From Williamsia serinedens (GTDB lineage Bacteria > Actinomycetota > Actinomycetes > Mycobacteriales > Mycobacteriaceae): 64,000 nt of DNA. The notes under the pieces were generated by a model, which was not told the origin of the DNA, did not search any database, and saw only the letters and a program-made list of their open reading frames with translations. A program made the position numbers and the translations under genes. Positions 60,790 through 64,000 of the stretch are shown in pieces. The DNA lies in the NCBI RefSeq assembly GCF_024171725.1, contig NZ_JAMTCG010000005.1, positions 248,001 through 312,000 on the forward strand, in the 5' to 3' direction. How positions within the stretch are numbered: position 1 is the first letter of the stretch; each line of letters begins with the position of its first letter.

Positions 60790-63700
60790 ATGGTGGTGCA
60801 CCACCCTTTACGGCGATCGGCCGGCGCGCGGTCGGAACGCGCGGAATACAGCGCCACGCTTGCGCGGGTGGCTCGGTACGCGCTGGCGCACAAGGTTGTC
60901 GTCGTCGGTGCGTGGCTCGCGGTGGGTGTGGTGTTGGCGCTGGCGTTCCCGCAGCTGGAGACGGTCGTGCGCCAGCAGTCGGTCGACCCGATCCCTGCAG
61001 GGGTGCCGTCGTTTCAGGCATTCGACCGGATGGGCACGGCGTTCGGTGAGAAAGGCGCCAAGACAACGGTGTTCATCGCCATGGAGAACCGTGGCGGCCT
61101 CACCCCGACGGTGCGCGCACGCTACGACGAGCTTGTTCGGGAACTTCGTGGCGCCACCGCCGATGTCTCTTCCGTCCGCGACCTGGTGGGGGATCCGACG
61201 ACGGCGTCACAGGCGGTGAGCCGCGACGGGACGGCCTGGTACCTGCCAGTGGGGCTGACCGGGACGCTGGGCGGCCCTGCCGCCACTCGCGCCCTGGAAT
61301 CCGTGCGCGACCTCGCCGATCGTTCCTTCTCCGGCACCGGCACCACCGTGCACGTCACCGGGCCCACGGCCACCTTCAGCGATCAGATCGTCACGGCCGA
61401 GAAAGACCTCGTGGTGATCACCGTGGCCACGGTTCTGCTGATCGCGTTCATCCTGCTGGTGGTCTACCGGTCGCTGTTCACCGCACTCGTACCCCTGCTG
61501 GTGATCGGGATCAGTCTCGGCGTTGGGCGCGGTGTGGTGTCAGCGCTGGGCGAGCTCGGAATGCCCGTCTCACAGTTCACCGTCGCGTTCATGACGGTGA
61601 TCCTGCTCGGTGCCGGCGTGGACTACACGGTCTTCTTCATCAGCCGCTACCACGAGCGACTACGGTCGGGCGCCGAGCACGCACCGGCACTCATCGACGC
61701 CACCGCCACGATCGGGCGCGTCATCCTCGCCTCCGCCGCAACCGTCGCCCTGGCGTTTCTGGCAATGGTGTTCGGGAAACTGAGCGTCTTCTCGACTCTC
61801 GGACCGGCATGTGCGATCGCGATCGTCATCGGATTCCTCGCAACGGTCACCCTGCTACCGCCGGTCCTGCACGCCGCCTCCCACCTCGGGTGGGGTGCAC
61901 CACGCGCGGACCTGACACGGCGCTACTGGAACCGCATCGCGGTCCTCGTCGTGCGGCGCCCCGCCTCGCTGCTGGCAATGACACTGGTCGCACTACTCGC
62001 CCTCGGCGCAGTGGCGTTGGGCATCACCATCACCTACGACGACCGCAGCGGACAACCCGCCACCACCGACAGCAACGAGGGCTACGCGCTGCTCGACCGG
62101 CACTTCCCGACCAACACCACCGTCCCGGAATTCCTCGTGATCCAGTCCCCGACCGACATGCGTACCGCGAAAGGGTTGGCTGACCTCGACGACCTGGCAT
62201 CACGAGTCGCGCAGGTCCCGGGAGTGACCCGGGTCGTCGGCGTCACCCGACCCACCGGCAGCCGCCTCGAGCAAGCCCAGCTGTCCTGGCAGAACGGACA
62301 GATCGGTGACCGACTCGCCACGGCAGTCAGTGACGGCCGATCACGCACCGGCGACCTGTTCCAACTCCGCGACGGCGCCGACCAACTCGCAACCGGACTT
62401 GCCACGCTCGACAGCCAGATCCGCGCCAACCTCACACCGCTGTCAGGGATTCTCGACCAGGCCACGACCGCAGGACAACAGATCCAGCAGTACCGGCCAC
62501 TGCTCGGCCAACTCCGCACAACCGCACCCGCACTGGACCAACTCACCGCGCAGGCACCGCAACTGGCCACCGCAGCACGGCAGGCATCCGACGCTCTGAG
62601 TCTCGTGAGCGCCGCGCGGCCCTTACTCGACAACGCTCCCTGGTGCGCTCCGATCCCGCAGTGCGCCGCCGTCCAGCAGCAGCTCCGGACCCTGAGCACA
62701 CTGCGGGACTCCGACTTCCTCCCCCAAATCGGCGCACTCTCCGGTCAACTGAGCAACCTGGGCACACCCATCACCACCATCACCACGCAACTCACCACCG
62801 CAGTCGACACTCTCGACACCACGCTGGGTGCTGTCACCGCCCGCGACCTCCCCGCTCAGCTCGCCCAGCTCCAGGATGGGGTGAGTCAACTCGCCGCCGG
62901 CTCCCGCGCCATCGCCGGGGGAGTGGCCGCACTCGTCGACAGCAACCTGCAACAGCTCGCCGGGATGGCCACGCTCGCCGCGCAACTGCAGACCACCGCC
63001 CGGGAAACCCGCGGCTCGGACGCCGCCACAGGCTTCTACCTACCGCCCGACGCGTTCGCCAACCAGAAATTCTCCGACGTCGCCGCGCAATTCGTCTCCC
63101 CAGACGGACGCACAGTGCGCTACGCCATCCAGAGCGACGCCGATCCATACAGCAGCCACGCGATCGAACTCACCAACACCATCACCACCGCGGCCCAGAC
63201 AGCGAAACCCAACACCGCCCTACAGAACGCATCGGTGTCGCTCGCGGGATTCCCCGCCATCAACGCCGACCTGCAACGCCTACTCAGCCACGACTTCCGA
63301 CTCCTGGCCCTGGCCACCCTCATCATCGTCGGCGTCATCCTGATCGCACTCCTCCGAGCACTCATCGCACCGCTGTACCTGCTGGGAACCGTCATCCTCA
63401 ACTATGGCGCCGCACTCGGCATCGGGGTGCTGATCTTCCAACACATCCTTCACACCGAGATCGCATGGCCAGTACCGCTTCTCGCGTTCATCGTGCTCGT
63501 CGCCGTCGGCGCCGACTACAACATGCTGCTGATCTCCAGGCTGCGCGAGGAATCCCACCGCAGCATCCGCATCGGAGTCCTACGAACCGTCACCAACACC
63601 GGCTCCGTCATCACCTCCGCCGGCCTCATCTTCGCGGCCAGCATGTTCGGACTCATGGTCGGCTCGATCGCCATCATGACCCAAGTAGGCCTCATCATCG

Positions 63701-63810
63701 GTGTCGGACTACTCCTCGACACCTTCATCGTCCGAACCATCGTCGTACCCGCAATCGCCACCCTCGCCGGACCTGCGAGCTGGTGGCCAGGCAAACACGG
63801 CGTGACCTGA
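60790..63810 (+). CDS. MmpL-family RND transporter
   Basis: A 1006-residue MMPL exporter, full-length paralogue of the one at 43706-46813. It shares FPQLETVVRQQSVDPIPAGV, the Asp-Tyr proton-relay pairs (GAGVDYTVFFISRYHE, GADYNMLLISRLREE) and the Cys-pair insertion (APWCAPIPQCAAV). Cargo unknown. The likely TetR control and a linked acyl thioesterase suggest a response to a toxic or lipid-like compound. ATG 60790 was chosen for the AGGAG 8 nt upstream, over GTG 60781. Confidence 0.9.
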   Translation: MVVHHPLRRSAGARSERAEYSATLARVARYALAHKVVVVGAWLAVGVVLALAFPQLETVVRQQSVDPIPAGVPSFQAFDRMGTAFGEKGAKTTVFIAMENRGGLTPTVRARYDELVRELRGATADVSSVRDLVGDPTTASQAVSRDGTAWYLPVGLTGTLGGPAATRALESVRDLADRSFSGTGTTVHVTGPTATFSDQIVTAEKDLVVITVATVLLIAFILLVVYRSLFTALVPLLVIGISLGVGRGVVSALGELGMPVSQFTVAFMTVILLGAGVDYTVFFISRYHERLRSGAEHAPALIDATATIGRVILASAATVALAFLAMVFGKLSVFSTLGPACAIAIVIGFLATVTLLPPVLHAASHLGWGAPRADLTRRYWNRIAVLVVRRPASLLAMTLVALLALGAVALGITITYDDRSGQPATTDSNEGYALLDRHFPTNTTVPEFLVIQSPTDMRTAKGLADLDDLASRVAQVPGVTRVVGVTRPTGSRLEQAQLSWQNGQIGDRLATAVSDGRSRTGDLFQLRDGADQLATGLATLDSQIRANLTPLSGILDQATTAGQQIQQYRPLLGQLRTTAPALDQLTAQAPQLATAARQASDALSLVSAARPLLDNAPWCAPIPQCAAVQQQLRTLSTLRDSDFLPQIGALSGQLSNLGTPITTITTQLTTAVDTLDTTLGAVTARDLPAQLAQLQDGVSQLAAGSRAIAGGVAALVDSNLQQLAGMATLAAQLQTTARETRGSDAATGFYLPPDAFANQKFSDVAAQFVSPDGRTVRYAIQSDADPYSSHAIELTNTITTAAQTAKPNTALQNASVSLAGFPAINADLQRLLSHDFRLLALATLIIVGVILIALLRALIAPLYLLGTVILNYGAALGIGVLIFQHILHTEIAWPVPLLAFIVLVAVGADYNMLLISRLREESHRSIRIGVLRTVTNTGSVITSAGLIFAASMFGLMVGSIAIMTQVGLIIGVGLLLDTFIVRTIVVPAIATLAGPASWWPGKHGVT

Positions 63811-63879
63811 CTCGGGTATGCCATCGGGAGGCTTGGCCGGAGACGTCGACTTTGCGCGCCCATCGGAAGGAAGTGTGCG
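63811..63879. other. Gap after mmpL
   Basis: 69 bp between the mmpL stop and the end of a possible minus-strand gene. I see no clear terminator hairpin. Confidence 0.4.
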
Positions 63880-64000
63880 TCAGACAGAGTCGCGCCCGTC
63901 GTCGAGCTTCCTTGATGTCCAGAACGGTGATGCGATGACCACATCGCCATGCTGGAGAATGTAATAAAGTTGTGCCGCAACGCGTTTGATGTGCCGCCGC
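63880..64000 (-). CDS. Possible hypothetical protein, C-terminal fragment
   Basis: A minus-strand frame is open from the window edge to a TGA at 63880-63882, giving about 39 residues ending AAQLYYILQHGDVVIASPFW then TSRKLDDGRDSV. The composition is protein-like but the stretch is short and lower in GC than its surroundings. No family recognised. It would be convergent with mmpL and could mark a boundary of foreign DNA. Confidence 0.35.
   Translation of the reverse strand, partial: RRHIKRVAAQLYYILQHGDVVIASPFWTSRKLDDGRDSV

Overview
The window is high-GC actinobacterial DNA of the Mycobacteriales type, most likely Gordonia or a close relative such as Rhodococcus or Williamsia. Three things point there: a six-gene mce operon with paired YrbE permeases, two MmpL transporters, and a housekeeping block in the same gene order as Mycobacterium tuberculosis Rv3579c-Rv3592. 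I see no rRNA, tRNA, CRISPR array, transposase or phage gene.

Left part, about 1-28.5 kb. Two Mce-associated membrane proteins at the edge are the likely tail of an mce operon to the left. Next come an FKBP lipoprotein, an aldehyde dehydrogenase with a perfect match to the KstR (cholesterol regulator) operator upstream, and a LON-domain protein. The conserved block follows: mhuD, an alpha/beta hydrolase, mutY, a beta-carbonic anhydrase, a membrane protein, disA, radA, lpqE, carD, ispD, ispF, then cysS and rlmB. It is interrupted twice. A thioesterase gene and two tandem-repeat tracts lie between disA and radA. A 12-kb sugar/polyol island lies between ispF and cysS (13.8-26.1 kb), holding an FGGY kinase, SDR, SorC-type regulator, zinc dehydrogenase, ABC importer, DhaK-DhaL fusion kinase and RpiB isomerase. 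Its enzyme set fits import of a four-carbon polyol such as erythritol or threitol, oxidation to erythrulose, phosphorylation and isomerisation to erythrose phosphate.

Right part, about 28.6-64 kb, is accessory and catabolic. A complete mce operon (yrbEA-yrbEB-mceABCDEF-mas) is followed by a fatty acyl-CoA ligase gene. Convergent to it, behind a 20-bp-stem terminator, lies a three-gene operon whose products match DszA, DszB and DszC, the 4S pathway that removes sulfur from dibenzothiophene. Gene order and translational coupling are those of the known dsz operons, but the copy is diverged and has no insertion sequences around it. Upstream are an MmpL exporter, a DUF4873 gene and a plus-strand oxidation cluster: AurF-like diiron oxygenase, Baeyer-Villiger monooxygenase, SDR, KshB-like reductase, hydrolase and TetR regulator.

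Next is a five-gene CYP153 operon (ferredoxin, CYP153 P450, ferredoxin reductase, transglutaminase-like protein, BtrH-like protein) with a divergent AraC regulator. Last is a thioesterase / TetR / second MmpL module with matching palindromic operators. Together the right part looks like a hydrocarbon and organosulfur degradation region: CYP153 and the diiron enzyme hydroxylate, SDR + BVMO + hydrolase cleave ketones, FadD activates the acids, Mce imports lipids, MmpL proteins export, and Dsz scavenges sulfur. Several genes appear leaderless (TANNNT 6-9 nt before a GTG or ATG).
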